Source: Planktotalea sp. (GTDB lineage: Bacteria > Pseudomonadota > Alphaproteobacteria > Rhodobacterales > Rhodobacteraceae). From it: a DNA stretch of 9,140 nt. The first letter of the stretch is position 1; each line of letters begins with the position of its first letter. Shown one piece after another: positions 1 through 6,892 of this stretch. A program made the position numbers and the translations under genes. A model generated the notes under the pieces. It had not been told where the DNA came from. It saw only the letters and a program-made list of their open reading frames with translations, and ran no database searches. The DNA is taken from the NCBI GenBank assembly GCA_024645145.1, contig JAHEGL010000093.1:1-9140 (forward strand), in the 5' to 3' direction.

Positions 1-179
1 CACATTGCAGCGATTGCGCCCGCTTCGGCGCAGGTCCCTTCAGGGTAAGCAACGTTCTCAACATTGCAGCCTTGAAACACAGTTCCCGCAGTGGTGCGAA
101 TAGCTGCGCCCACTTTGAAATTGGAATAAGGCGCATGGGCGTTTTCGCGTACCGATGCTGCGGCGTCTTTCAGGTTCAT
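1..179 (-). CDS. cdd: Cytidine deaminase, N-terminal part (runs off the left edge)
   Basis: Cytidine deaminase hydrolyses cytidine and deoxycytidine to uridine and deoxyuridine in cytosolic pyrimidine salvage. Only the first 59 codons are inside the window. They show the family's opening block (APYSNFKVGAAI, residues 16-27), the substrate-binding GCNVEN (37-42) and the first zinc-site motif TCAEAGAI (49-56), in which Cys50 should be a zinc ligand and Glu52 the catalytic proton carrier. The second zinc motif (PCxxC) lies outside. The CAE form points to the small, all-cysteine tetrameric class of about 130 residues. The ATG overlaps the stop of the upstream VOC-bicupin gene as ATGA (176-179), so translation is probably coupled and both genes share one transcript. 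Identification is firm. Whether the gene is intact cannot be seen. Confidence 0.93.
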   Translation of the reverse strand, partial: MNLKDAAASVRENAHAPYSNFKVGAAIRTTAGTVFQGCNVENVAYPEGTCAEAGAIAAM

Positions 180-1267
180 GTTGGCTCTCCCACCCAAGTT
201 TTGAAAGCTCCGGGCAGCGACACTTCAAGCAACTCCAGATCGTCTGATACATCCGAATACCGTGTCAGCTTAGACGGCGGCGTTACAAAAGCATCACCCG
301 CTTGCAGCTTATGTGGCGCGCGCCCCTCACCTTCTAAAGTCATCGTACCATCCATCACAAATGTGAAGTGAATGTCACTGTCATGCGCGGCCCATTCAGG
401 CGCGCCTTTGCCACGTTTCACCACATGCACACCTGCCACATCCCGCGTGTTCTGCGCGATAAGCGTGTCACGGCTGACAAAGCCACTTAGACGAAAGTCA
501 CGCCACTGCGCTTCATCTGCTTTGTGATGCACAAACTTTTGACCTTGGAATTCACGCTCTCGATTCACTGTCTCATTCGGCAGCTCCATTTCGTGATCAA
601 TCGTTGTGACGTGCTCTGCTGGCACACCAATTTCGATCACTTCAATGTTGTCTGACGCGAACAAAACGCGATGACGAATTTCAGGTGGTTGGATGACGCA
701 ATTACCCGCATGCAATCGGAATGGCGCGCCTTGATCCTCGTAGACCAGATCGACCCAGCCGCGATAACAGAAAATCAACTGAAACCCGACAGTGTGATAA
801 TGCACCATGTCCGGCACTGGGCCGCCATCTGGGATACGGATATGGCTCGCGATAATGGACCCACCTAGGCGATCAGGGATTAAATCGCGGTAATGCATGC
901 CCGCGCGCCCAACGACCCAAGGTGCCTGATCCGCAAGCCGCCTCACAACGAAGGAATGCAACGTTTGTGGCAAGACCAAGGGCTCATGCATTTCAGTGAT
1001 CTCGATCTGCGTGCCACCCGGGGCGGTTTGCGTACCAATTCCCCCAATTTCATCCAGCGCATCGCAGCGCAGTCGAAGTTTTACTGGGCTAGCATCGCTC
1101 TGTTGATCAAGCCGCAAAGAAACGCCATGACCCGAAAAGACTGCGACTTGAGGATCATCTGCGGGATAGATCATATCCATCTTGAAGCCGAGTTCCTTCG
1201 TAAAATACGTAATATCAGCGCGAATATCACTGGTAGGGCCACAGACTTCAGCTTTGATATCGCTCAT
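176..1267 (-). CDS. VOC-bicupin fusion protein, function unknown
   Basis: This 363-residue protein has no specific name that I recognise. Residues about 3-95 look like a single glyoxalase/bleomycin-resistance (VOC) module: an opening helix with YFTKELGFKM (21-30), then VAVFSGHGVSLRLD. Two cupin barrels follow. Cupin 1 (about 140-215) has G149-x6-H156-Y-H158 for motif 1, a Gln (Q163) near the usual Glu position, and PPEIRH (194-199) for motif 2, so a metal site is plausible. Cupin 2 (about 275-352) keeps H295 and H300 but reads AGDAFVTPPSKLTRY in motif 2, where the usual His is missing, so it may be structural or bind metal poorly. There is no signal peptide or membrane segment, so it should be cytosolic. 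The start at 1267 is preceded by AAGGAAG (1272-1278). Its stop overlaps the cdd start as ATGA, which suggests a role near nucleoside or nucleobase catabolism. That role is inferred from context only. Alternatives are a ring-cleaving dioxygenase-like or isomerase-like enzyme. Confidence 0.85.
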   Translation of the reverse strand: MSDIKAEVCGPTSDIRADITYFTKELGFKMDMIYPADDPQVAVFSGHGVSLRLDQQSDASPVKLRLRCDALDEIGGIGTQTAPGGTQIEITEMHEPLVLPQTLHSFVVRRLADQAPWVVGRAGMHYRDLIPDRLGGSIIASHIRIPDGGPVPDMVHYHTVGFQLIFCYRGWVDLVYEDQGAPFRLHAGNCVIQPPEIRHRVLFASDNIEVIEIGVPAEHVTTIDHEMELPNETVNREREFQGQKFVHHKADEAQWRDFRLSGFVSRDTLIAQNTRDVAGVHVVKRGKGAPEWAAHDSDIHFTFVMDGTMTLEGEGRAPHKLQAGDAFVTPPSKLTRYSDVSDDLELLEVSLPGAFKTWVGEPT

Positions 1268-1439
1268 TGATCTTCCTTCGTAGGACGAGTCTCTTGCTCG
1301 CGCGTCTTGCTAAAGTGTCAACGCGCCCACCTATTTGCAAGATATCAAGAAGACTGTATCAAACCGACCTAGTGTTTTTTGCTCAAAGCATATAGTTTAA
1401 CGTCAAACTAACTCATATTTGACGTATTAAGGGACCAAG
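1268..1439. promoter_or_regulatory. Divergent promoter region between the VOC-bicupin/cdd operon and maeB
   Basis: This gap must hold promoters for both directions. On the plus strand a TATAGT hexamer (1391-1396) is a possible -10 for maeB, but no convincing -35 sits 17 bases upstream. If it is used, transcription would begin near the inverted repeat at 1400-1425. On the minus strand a perfect TTGACA (complement of 1316-1321) is a possible -35 for the VOC-bicupin operon, with no good -10 at the expected distance. A lone TTTGCAAG (1334-1341) resembles the boxes upstream of prpE. No small ORF with a ribosome site was seen. Confidence 0.45.
1400..1425. promoter_or_regulatory. Operator-like inverted repeat in front of maeB
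   Basis: ACGTCAAA (1400-1407) and TTTGACGT (1418-1425) form a perfect 8-bp inverted repeat with a 10-bp spacer, so the arm centres are 18 bp apart, close to two helical turns. The element ends 14 bases before the maeB ATG and lies just upstream of its ribosome site. The left arm is itself part of a near-palindrome, TTTAACGTCAAA (1396-1407). The shape fits a dimeric repressor that blocks transcription start or early elongation. The regulator is not identifiable from the window. Confidence 0.5.
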
Positions 1440-3749
1440 ATGACCGATAAGAAAGCCGATTTGGAAAGAGAAGCCGCACTCGCGAAAGAAGCCGTGCGTA
1501 AAGCGGCGCTTGATTATCATGAATTCCCAAAGCCCGGAAAGCTCGAAATCCGCGCGACAAAGCCCTTGGCAAATGGACGCGATCTGGCGCGCGCCTATTC
1601 CCCCGGCGTCGCAGAAGCCTGCATTGAGATCAGCAAAAATCCAAGTGATGCAACACGTTACACCGCGCGGGGCAATTTGGTCGCCGTCATCACCAACGGG
1701 ACTGCAGTGCTGGGCTTAGGCAATATTGGTGCGCTTGCGTCTAAACCGGTGATGGAGGGCAAAGCAGTCCTGTTCAAACAGTTTGCGGGCATTGATTGCT
1801 TTGACATCGAAGTCGATGAAAAAGACCCAGAAAAGCTCGCGGATATCGTCTGCGCGCTCGAACCTACGTTCGGCGCGGTCAATCTGGAAGATATCAAAGC
1901 CCCTGATTGCTTCATCGTTGAACAAATTTGCCGTGAACGGATGAATATTCCTGTCTTTCACGATGATCAGCACGGCACTGCGATTGTTGTGGGGGCCGCT
2001 GCAACGAATGCTTTGCACGTTTCGAATAAGAAGTTCGAAGATATCAGGATCGTTTCAACAGGTGGTGGCGCAGCCGGCATTGCGTGCTTGAACATGTTGC
2101 TCAAACTAGGTGTGAAGCGCGAAAATGTCTGGCTGTGCGATATTCATGGACTTGTCTATGAAGGTCGATCCGAGGACATGAACCCGCAAAAAGCGGCCTT
2201 TGCGCAGAAAAGCGATCTTCGTACGCTAGATGACGTGATCGACGGGGCGGATATGTTCTTGGGGCTATCTGGGCCTAACGTGCTCAAGCCTGAAATGGTT
2301 TCGAAGATGACCAAGAAGCCGATCATTTTCGCGCTGGCAAACCCTAATCCTGAAATTGCGCCCGATGCGGCCCGCGCAGTTGCGCCAGATGCAATCATCG
2401 CTACAGGACGCAGTGATTTTCCCAATCAAGTCAACAACGTGCTCTGTTTTCCATTCATTTTTCGCGGTGCTTTGGACGTGGGCGCAACAGAGATCAACGA
2501 TGAGATGCAACTTGCCTGTATCGCTGGCATCGCAGAGCTTGCGCGCGCAACAACAAGCGCCGAAGCCGCGGCGGCTTACAAGGGAGAACAGCTCACTTTT
2601 GGCGTCGATTATCTGATCCCCAAACCGTTTGATCCGCGGCTTTCTGCTGTCGTATCATCAGCCGTAGCGCAAGCCGCGATGGAAACCGGTGTGGCGACGA
2701 AACCAGTCGAGGATCTTGACGCATACCGCGACAAACTTAACGAATCCGTCTTTAAATCAGCACTATTTATGCGTCCTGTCTTTGAAGCTGCGGCAAAAGA
2801 ATCCCGCCGCATCGTGTTCGCGGAAGGTGAAGACGAACGTGTGTTGCGTGCAGCTCAGGCTATCTTGGAAGAGACCACAGAAACGCCAATTTTGATTGGT
2901 CGCCCAGAGGTCATTATCGCACGGTGCGAACGCGCTGGTTTGAGCATTCGCCCCGATCGTGACTTCAACATTGTGAACCCTGAAAATGATCCGCGCTACC
3001 GCGATTACTGGGAAACCTATCACGGCATCATGGCGCGCCAAGGCGTTACGCCAGATATTGCGCGCGCGGTCATGCGCACAAATACCACCGCGATTGCAGC
3101 CGTCATGGTCCATCGCGGCGAGGCTGACAGCATGATTTGTGGTACCTTTGGCGAATATCGCTGGCACCTGAACTATGTGAACCAAATTTTGGGCGATAAT
3201 ACGCACCATCCGCATGGCGCGCTTTCTATGATGGTGCTGGAAGATGGCCCATTATTCGTGGCGGATACACATGTGTGGACTCAGCCAACGCCAGAACAGA
3301 TTGCGCAGACCGCGCTTGGTGCTGCACGCCACGCGCGTCGATTTGGACTAGAGCCAAAGCTCGCCTTCTGTTCGCAATCTCAGTTTGGCACACAGGCCGA
3401 TGGCCCTGGAAAGCGCCTCCGCGCTGCAATGGCTATTCTGGACGACATGGGAACAGATTTTGCCTATGAGGGCGAAATGAAAGTCGATGCCGCGCTTGAC
3501 GCCAGCCTGCGCGACAAGCTTTTGCCGGGTGGCCGCTTGACAGGTGCTGCAAATATCCTTGTTTTTGGGAGCGGTGATGCTGCATCTGCGACGCGCAATG
3601 TTTTGAAGATGAAAGCCGCTGCCTTGGAGGTTGGACCGTTGCTGATGGGCATGGGCAATCGTGCACATATCGTGACCCCCGGCGTTACGGCGCGTGGCTT
3701 GCTGAACATGGGTGTCATCGCAGGAACACCTGTTTCCAACTACGGATAG
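1440..3749 (+). CDS. maeB: NADP-dependent malic enzyme with C-terminal phosphotransacetylase-like domain
   Basis: MaeB oxidatively decarboxylates malate to pyruvate in the cytosol, reducing NADP, and so links C4 acids to pyruvate, acetyl-CoA and NADPH supply. The 769-residue length matches the large hybrid class (E. coli MaeB is of similar size). The malic N-terminal domain spans about 20-185, with YSPGVAEAC (53-61), [14 protein letters not shown] (84-97), the active-site lysine region [13 protein letters not shown] (107-119) and FHDDQHGT (173-180). The NAD(P)-binding domain follows, with [10 protein letters not shown] (206-215), [10 protein letters not shown] (297-306) and SDFPNQVNN (325-333). 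Residues about 445-765 form a phosphotransacetylase-like domain beginning near [17 protein letters not shown]. In this family that domain is regarded as regulatory (acetyl-CoA responsive) rather than a working Pta. The ATG at 1440 has AAGGGA (1429-1434) six bases upstream. An operator-like repeat lies just before it. No terminator is visible between its stop and prpE, so some read-through is possible. Confidence 0.97.
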   Translation: MTDKKADLEREAALAKEAVRKAALDYHEFPKPGKLEIRATKPLANGRDLARAYSPGVAEACIEISKNPSDATRYTARGNLVAVITNGTAVLGLGNIGALASKPVMEGKAVLFKQFAGIDCFDIEVDEKDPEKLADIVCALEPTFGAVNLEDIKAPDCFIVEQICRERMNIPVFHDDQHGTAIVVGAAATNALHVSNKKFEDIRIVSTGGGAAGIACLNMLLKLGVKRENVWLCDIHGLVYEGRSEDMNPQKAAFAQKSDLRTLDDVIDGADMFLGLSGPNVLKPEMVSKMTKKPIIFALANPNPEIAPDAARAVAPDAIIATGRSDFPNQVNNVLCFPFIFRGALDVGATEINDEMQLACIAGIAELARATTSAEAAAAYKGEQLTFGVDYLIPKPFDPRLSAVVSSAVAQAAMETGVATKPVEDLDAYRDKLNESVFKSALFMRPVFEAAAKESRRIVFAEGEDERVLRAAQAILEETTETPILIGRPEVIIARCERAGLSIRPDRDFNIVNPENDPRYRDYWETYHGIMARQGVTPDIARAVMRTNTTAIAAVMVHRGEADSMICGTFGEYRWHLNYVNQILGDNTHHPHGALSMMVLEDGPLFVADTHVWTQPTPEQIAQTALGAARHARRFGLEPKLAFCSQSQFGTQADGPGKRLRAAMAILDDMGTDFAYEGEMKVDAALDASLRDKLLPGGRLTGAANILVFGSGDAASATRNVLKMKAAALEVGPLLMGMGNRAHIVTPGVTARGLLNMGVIAGTPVSNYG

Positions 3750-3754
3750 AGAGG

Positions 3755-3770
3755 TTTGCAAATTTGCAAT
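3755..3770. promoter_or_regulatory. Tandem TTTGCAAA box 1 (ScfR-type site)
   Basis: TTTGCAAA is followed directly by TTTGCAAT. Together they contain the perfect 14-bp palindrome TTGCAAATTTGCAA (3756-3769), which starts six bases after the maeB stop codon. TTTGCAAA is the core recognised by short-chain fatty acyl-CoA regulators such as PccR and RamB. The zero spacing differs from the published four-base spacing of the PccR motif. Confidence 0.5.
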
Positions 3771-3798
3771 ATTAGTGAACTGCACCGCTGATATCGCT

Positions 3799-3818
3799 AA
3801 AGCAAACAACTTTGCAAA
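3799..3818. promoter_or_regulatory. PccR-like box 2, AAAGCAAA-N4-TTTGCAAA
   Basis: A perfect TTTGCAAA (3811-3818) lies exactly four bases after AAAGCAAA (3799-3806), which matches the core at five of eight positions. This copies the TTTGCAAA-N4-TTTGCAAA layout described for PccR in Rhodobacter sphaeroides, with a weak left half. The stretch ACAACTTTGCAAA also resembles the actinobacterial RamB motif. Confidence 0.55.
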
Positions 3819-3833
3819 AATCTGCAGGGCTAC

Positions 3834-3852
3834 ATTTGCGAATATTGCAAAT
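3834..3852. promoter_or_regulatory. TTTGCAAA-like box 3
   Basis: ATTTGC (3834-3839) and GCAAAT (3847-3852) form a perfect 6-bp inverted repeat around a 7-base centre, giving TTTGCGAA next to ATTGCAAA. It is the box nearest to the prpE start, 95 bases upstream, and probably overlaps the promoter. Confidence 0.45.
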
Positions 3853-3933
3853 AATATGCGTTAATGCGTCCGCAGCGATGCCAAGACACTTGCCCTATGC
3901 GCTTCGAGCGGACTAACTCCTGGGCAAAGCACG

Positions 3934-3941
3934 AAAAGGAG
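3934..3941 (+). promoter_or_regulatory. Ribosome binding site that sets the prpE start
   Basis: AAAAGGAG ends six bases before the ATG at 3948. The same frame is open back to an ATG at 3864, but that codon has no ribosome site, and the 28 extra residues it would add (MRPQRCQDTC...) do not look like the family's N-terminus. Confidence 0.85.
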
Positions 3942-3947
3942 CATCCC

Positions 3948-5834
3948 ATGGCCTATAAAGAAGTCTACGCAAGCTGGCAAAACGATCCTGAAGCCTTCTG
4001 GCTTGATGCCGCAAAGGCCATTGACTGGGATCAAGCGCCAAGCAAAGCGCTTACAAACAAGGGCGATGGACTATACGAATGGTTCGTCGATACTAAAGTA
4101 AACACGTGCTATAACGCGGTTGATCGCCACGTCGAAAACGGACGTGGTGATCAAGTGGCGATCATCCATGATAGCCCGATCACCGAATCCATCAGCAAAA
4201 TTACATATGCGGAATTGCAAACACGCGTTGCATCGCTTGCAGGTGCTTTGCGTGCTAAAGGCGTCGAAAAAGGGGATCGCGTCATAATTTACATGCCGAT
4301 GGTGCCCGAAGCACTGGACGCGATGCTCGCTTGCGCGCGCATTGGCGCGATCCATTCGGTCGTGTTTGGCGGCTTTGCTGCTAACGAACTCGCAGTACGC
4401 ATTGATGATGCGACACCAAAAGCCATTATCGCTGCGTCTTGCGGATTGGAGCCGGGACGGGTTGTTCAGTACAAGCCACTTTTGGATGGAGCTATTGAGC
4501 TTTCAACGCATAAACCTGACTTCTGTGTCATCCTACAGCGTGAGCAAGAAATCGTTGCGCTCGGCGCGCGCGATGTAGATTGGCAAGGCTTCCAAGAGGG
4601 CGTCGCCCCGGCGGAGTGCTTGCCTGTTGAGGGCAATCATCCTGCCTACATTCTTTATACATCTGGCACGACCGGTGCGCCCAAAGGTGTTGTGCGTCAT
4701 ACGGCGGGTCATCTTGTAGCGCTCAATTGGACGATGAAAAACGTCTATAATGTAGACCCCGGTGAGGTCTTTTGGGCCGCGTCAGACGTCGGTTGGGTCG
4801 TCGGGCACTCTTATATTTGCTACGCGCCGCTTATTCATGGCAACACGACGATCGTTTTTGAAGGCAAGCCCGTCGGCACACCTGACGCGGGTACTTTCTG
4901 GCGCGTCATTTCCGAACATAACGTCAAAAGCTTTTTCACCGCCCCGACTGCATTTCGCGCCGTTAAACGCGAGGATCCGAAAGGTGAATTTGTCAAAAAA
5001 TACGATTTATCCTGTTTGAATGTCGTCTATCTCGCGGGGGAGCGTGCCGATCCTGACACCATTGAATGGGCGCAGAACCAGTTGAATGTGCCTGTGATAG
5101 ATCATTGGTGGCAGACAGAGACGGGCTTTGCCATCGCGGCAAATCCGATGGGGATTGAGCACATGCCTGTCAAACTCGGCAGCCCTTCCGTGCCGATGCC
5201 GGGCTATGATGTGCAAGTCCTCGATGAGGGCGGCCATCAGATGAAAGCTGGCGAACTAGGCGCGATTGCTGTGAAGTTGCCTCTACCACCAGGGACCTTG
5301 CCGACGCTGTGGAACGCAGAGGATCGGTTTCGCAAAAGTTATCTCACCCAGTTTCCAGGGTATTACGAGACGGGCGATGCAGGGATGATTGATGAAGATG
5401 GCTATCTCTACATCATGGCGCGCACGGATGACGTGATTAACGTCGCGGGTCATCGTCTGTCGACGGGGGGCATGGAAGAAGTGCTGGCTGCGCACCCTGA
5501 TGTGGCCGAATGCGCGGTGATTGGTGTGACGGATCAGTTGAAAGGCCAGATACCCGTTGGGTTCTTGTGTCTGAATTCCGGTGCGGGGCGACAAGAGAGT
5601 GACGTCGTTGCCGAATGCGTGAAGCTCGTTCGTGAGCAAATTGGTCCTGTGGCCGCGTTCAAGCTTGCGGTTGTTGTGGATCGCTTGCCCAAAACCCGCT
5701 CTGGCAAGATCTTGCGCGGCACGATGGTAAAGATTGCAGATAGCGAGGAATTCAAGTTGCCCGCAACGATTGATGACCCAGAAATCCTTGATGAAATTAA
5801 GGTCGCACTTCAAGGGATCGGCTACGCCAAGTGA
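3948..5834 (+). CDS. prpE: Propionyl-CoA synthetase (propionate-CoA ligase)
   Basis: PrpE is an AMP-forming acyl-CoA synthetase that turns propionate, ATP and CoA into propionyl-CoA in the cytosol. In Ruegeria pomeroyi PrpE is also linked to acrylate use after DMSP cleavage. The 628-residue length fits the family. Visible signatures are the P-loop YTSGTTGAPKGV (237-248), SDVGWVVGHSYI (279-290), EGKPVGTPDAG (305-315), DHWWQTETGFAI (385-396), YYETGD (472-477), the hinge-side GHRLSTGGMEE (501-511) and PKTRSGKILR (581-590) with catalytic Lys587, the usual acetylation target. NTCYNAVDRHVE near the N-terminus, SCGLEPGRVVQYKPLLD (164-180), and DHWWQTETGF where acetyl-CoA synthetase has DTWWQTETGG, favour PrpE over Acs. 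The gene has its own ribosome site and leader, TTTGCAAA boxes upstream and a strong terminator after it, so it is probably a regulated single-gene unit. Acetate activity as a side reaction is possible. Confidence 0.93.
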   Translation: MAYKEVYASWQNDPEAFWLDAAKAIDWDQAPSKALTNKGDGLYEWFVDTKVNTCYNAVDRHVENGRGDQVAIIHDSPITESISKITYAELQTRVASLAGALRAKGVEKGDRVIIYMPMVPEALDAMLACARIGAIHSVVFGGFAANELAVRIDDATPKAIIAASCGLEPGRVVQYKPLLDGAIELSTHKPDFCVILQREQEIVALGARDVDWQGFQEGVAPAECLPVEGNHPAYILYTSGTTGAPKGVVRHTAGHLVALNWTMKNVYNVDPGEVFWAASDVGWVVGHSYICYAPLIHGNTTIVFEGKPVGTPDAGTFWRVISEHNVKSFFTAPTAFRAVKREDPKGEFVKKYDLSCLNVVYLAGERADPDTIEWAQNQLNVPVIDHWWQTETGFAIAANPMGIEHMPVKLGSPSVPMPGYDVQVLDEGGHQMKAGELGAIAVKLPLPPGTLPTLWNAEDRFRKSYLTQFPGYYETGDAGMIDEDGYLYIMARTDDVINVAGHRLSTGGMEEVLAAHPDVAECAVIGVTDQLKGQIPVGFLCLNSGAGRQESDVVAECVKLVREQIGPVAAFKLAVVVDRLPKTRSGKILRGTMVKIADSEEFKLPATIDDPEILDEIKVALQGIGYAK

Positions 5835-5864
5835 CGCCAGCTATCGCTGTCGACAGGTTTTGCA

Positions 5865-5878
5865 AGGGCTAAAGCCCT
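5865..5878 (+). other. Small hairpin upstream of the prpE terminator
   Basis: AGGGC-TAAA-GCCCT gives a 5-bp stem with a 4-base loop. No T-run follows, so it is not a terminator by itself, but it precedes the real one by eight bases and may help protect the 3' end or slow polymerase. Confidence 0.35.
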
Positions 5879-5886
5879 CGCTGTGC

Positions 5887-5911
5887 TCCAAGCCTAACGG
5901 CTTGGATTTTT
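5887..5911 (+). terminator. Intrinsic terminator of prpE
   Basis: TCCAAGCC (5887-5894), loop TAAC and GGCTTGGA (5899-5906) make a perfect 8-bp stem, followed by five T (5907-5911). It works on the plus strand only. Read on the minus strand, the side facing away from nadK has no T-run, so nadK probably ends by another means. Confidence 0.88.
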
Positions 5912-5965
5912 GAGTCTAAAGGGAAAAATGAAACTGTTTTAGGGGTGGGAACTCTTTGTCTTAAC

Positions 5966-6727
5966 CTAGACGAACTGCTCGCGAATAAGACGTTCTTCAA
6001 GGCCATGGCCCGGATCGAACAAAATGCGATGGGCAATACTCGGCTCTGAGCGGATATCTACCTTGATTACATCTTTCACCGAACGCCCGTCAGCATCCGC
6101 CATAACAGGGCGTTTGTCAGGTTCAATCACTTCGAAGCACACGTTCGCGGCTTTGGGCACCAAAGCCCCCCGCCAGCGGCGCGGTCTGAAAGCCGCCATT
6201 GCCGTGAGCGCCAAAACATCTGCGCCAATCGGCAAAATTGGGCCGTGGGCAGAGTAGTTATACGCCGTTGAGCCAGCAGGCGTCGCAAGCAACGCGCCAT
6301 CACAAACCAGTTCTTGCATCCGTAGGCGCCCATCAATGTGGATACGCAGCTTGGCCGCTTGCGGACCCGCGCGCAGCAGGGACACTTCATTGATTGCAAG
6401 TTCCCGGTGAGTGGTTCCATGACGATCAAGCGCTTGCATGGAAAGTGGGTTGATCACTTCTTCTTCCGCAGCTGACAAGCGTTCTTGCAAATCGCTTTCG
6501 CTGTATTCGTTCATCAAAAAGCCAATGGTGCCACGGTTCATCCCGTACACGGGCGCGGGCAAATCCTGTGACGCATGCAAAGCGGAGAGCATGAAGCCAT
6601 CCCCACCGAGCGCGACAATCACATCAGCCGCCTCTTTCTCCACATTGCCGTAGCGGGTGACCAAGGCACCGCGCGCCGCTTGTGCTGTGCCAGTGTCGCT
6701 GGCCAAAAAGGCGATCTTTAAAGTCAT
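5966..6727 (-). CDS. nadK: NAD kinase
   Basis: NAD kinase phosphorylates NAD to NADP in the cytosol and is the only route to NADP in most bacteria. The 253-residue length is normal for the alphaproteobacterial form. Signatures are LGGDGFML (40-47, with the GGDG nucleotide motif at 41-44), the AINEVSL block (111-117) with the conserved Asn-Glu pair, [19 protein letters not shown] (142-160) with the TPAGSTAY signature, [12 protein letters not shown] (180-191) and a late DADG (211-214). The start at 6727 gives [13 protein letters not shown], the expected first strand. The frame stays open for 19 more codons upstream, but those residues ([12 protein letters not shown]...) do not fit the family and cover an inverted repeat. 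An AGGA lies six bases before the chosen ATG. The gene converges on prpE and diverges from glyA. Confidence 0.95.
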   Translation of the reverse strand: MTLKIAFLASDTGTAQAARGALVTRYGNVEKEAADVIVALGGDGFMLSALHASQDLPAPVYGMNRGTIGFLMNEYSESDLQERLSAAEEEVINPLSMQALDRHGTTHRELAINEVSLLRAGPQAAKLRIHIDGRLRMQELVCDGALLATPAGSTAYNYSAHGPILPIGADVLALTAMAAFRPRRWRGALVPKAANVCFEVIEPDKRPVMADADGRSVKDVIKVDIRSEPSIAHRILFDPGHGLEERLIREQFV

Positions 6728-6733
6728 CTGGCG

Positions 6734-6737
6734 TCCT
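6734..6737 (-). promoter_or_regulatory. Ribosome binding site supporting the short nadK start
   Basis: The minus strand reads AGGA six bases before the ATG at 6727-6725. No comparable site is seen before the upstream in-frame starts near 6784 and 6766. Confidence 0.6.
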
Positions 6738-6744
6738 ACTTCAC

Positions 6745-6768
6745 TGTGCTTGGAATTAAACAAGCACA
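6745..6768. repeat. 8-bp inverted repeat upstream of nadK
   Basis: TGTGCTTG (6745-6752) and CAAGCACA (6761-6768) are perfect reverse complements around the 8-base spacer GAATTAAA. The element begins 18 bases upstream of the nadK ATG. It could be a dimeric operator, or a hairpin in the nadK leader RNA just before the ribosome site. Confidence 0.45.
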
Positions 6769-6882
6769 TGTTCTGCGCAACCACCAGTCATGGCGTAGAA
6801 ATTCGCACATCCGTCGCATATACGGGTTGAGCTTGAACAAATTTCCTATACGCCTACGTCACAGTATGAATGTTACCCTGCC

Positions 6883-6886
6883 GGAG
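6883..6886 (+). promoter_or_regulatory. Ribosome binding site that sets the glyA start
   Basis: GGAG lies six bases before the ATG at 6893. The frame is open upstream to a GTG at 6746 and an ATG at 6866, neither with a ribosome site, and GlyA homologues begin close to the chosen residue. Confidence 0.75.
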
Positions 6887-6892
6887 TCCAAA

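Larger units (their letters stand above)
3750..3947 (+). promoter_or_regulatory. prpE control region with TTTGCAAA boxes
   Basis: The maeB-prpE gap is AT-rich in its first half and carries repeated TTTGCAAA-type sites. The last part (3864-3947) looks like the prpE leader. No clear sigma-70 promoter with both hexamers could be assigned. TAATAT (3852-3857) is a fair -10 candidate lying next to the third box, which would let a bound regulator touch polymerase. No intrinsic terminator for maeB is present here, because the palindrome directly after its stop has no following T-run. Confidence 0.55.
6728..6892. promoter_or_regulatory. Divergent promoter region between nadK and glyA
   Basis: Promoters for both genes must lie in these 165 bases. 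TTGAGC (6827-6832) and CTATAC (6846-6851) look like hexamers for glyA but are only 13 bases apart, so the assignment is weak. I see no known riboswitch fold. In particular, I see no tandem glycine aptamer and no S-adenosylmethionine or tetrahydrofolate type. The main structure is the inverted repeat at 6745-6768. Confidence 0.4.

Noticed and set aside
1334..1341. Single TTTGCAAG in the maeB divergent region as a fourth ScfR site
   Set aside because: It is a lone, imperfect 8-mer with no partner at a regular spacing. It could be chance and is kept only as a note in the region entry.
2763..3215. A 150-codon minus-strand open frame opposite maeB
   Set aside because: It is an antisense shadow of the phosphotransacetylase-like domain coding sequence with no recognisable domain.
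3756..3769. Palindrome after maeB considered as a transcription terminator
   Set aside because: It is AT-rich, has no loop and no T-run, and fits better as a TTTGCAAA-type protein site.
3868..3927. Interleaved complementary hexamers in the prpE leader (GTCCGC/GCGGAC and TTGCCC/GGGCAA), a pseudoknot-like order
   Set aside because: About one such 6-bp match is expected by chance in 85 bases, the loops are long, and no known riboswitch core is visible.
3864..3947. Upstream ATG extending PrpE by 28 residues
   Set aside because: It has no ribosome site and an unlike-family N-terminus, whereas AAAAGGAG precedes the ATG at 3948.
5283..5813. A 176-codon minus-strand open frame opposite the prpE 3' end
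   Set aside because: The composition (many His, Arg and Asn) is typical of an antisense shadow, and prpE is unambiguous here.
6746..6892. GTG start giving GlyA 49 extra residues
   Set aside because: The extension covers the divergent promoter gap and the inverted repeat, has no family match, and GGAG marks the ATG at 6893.
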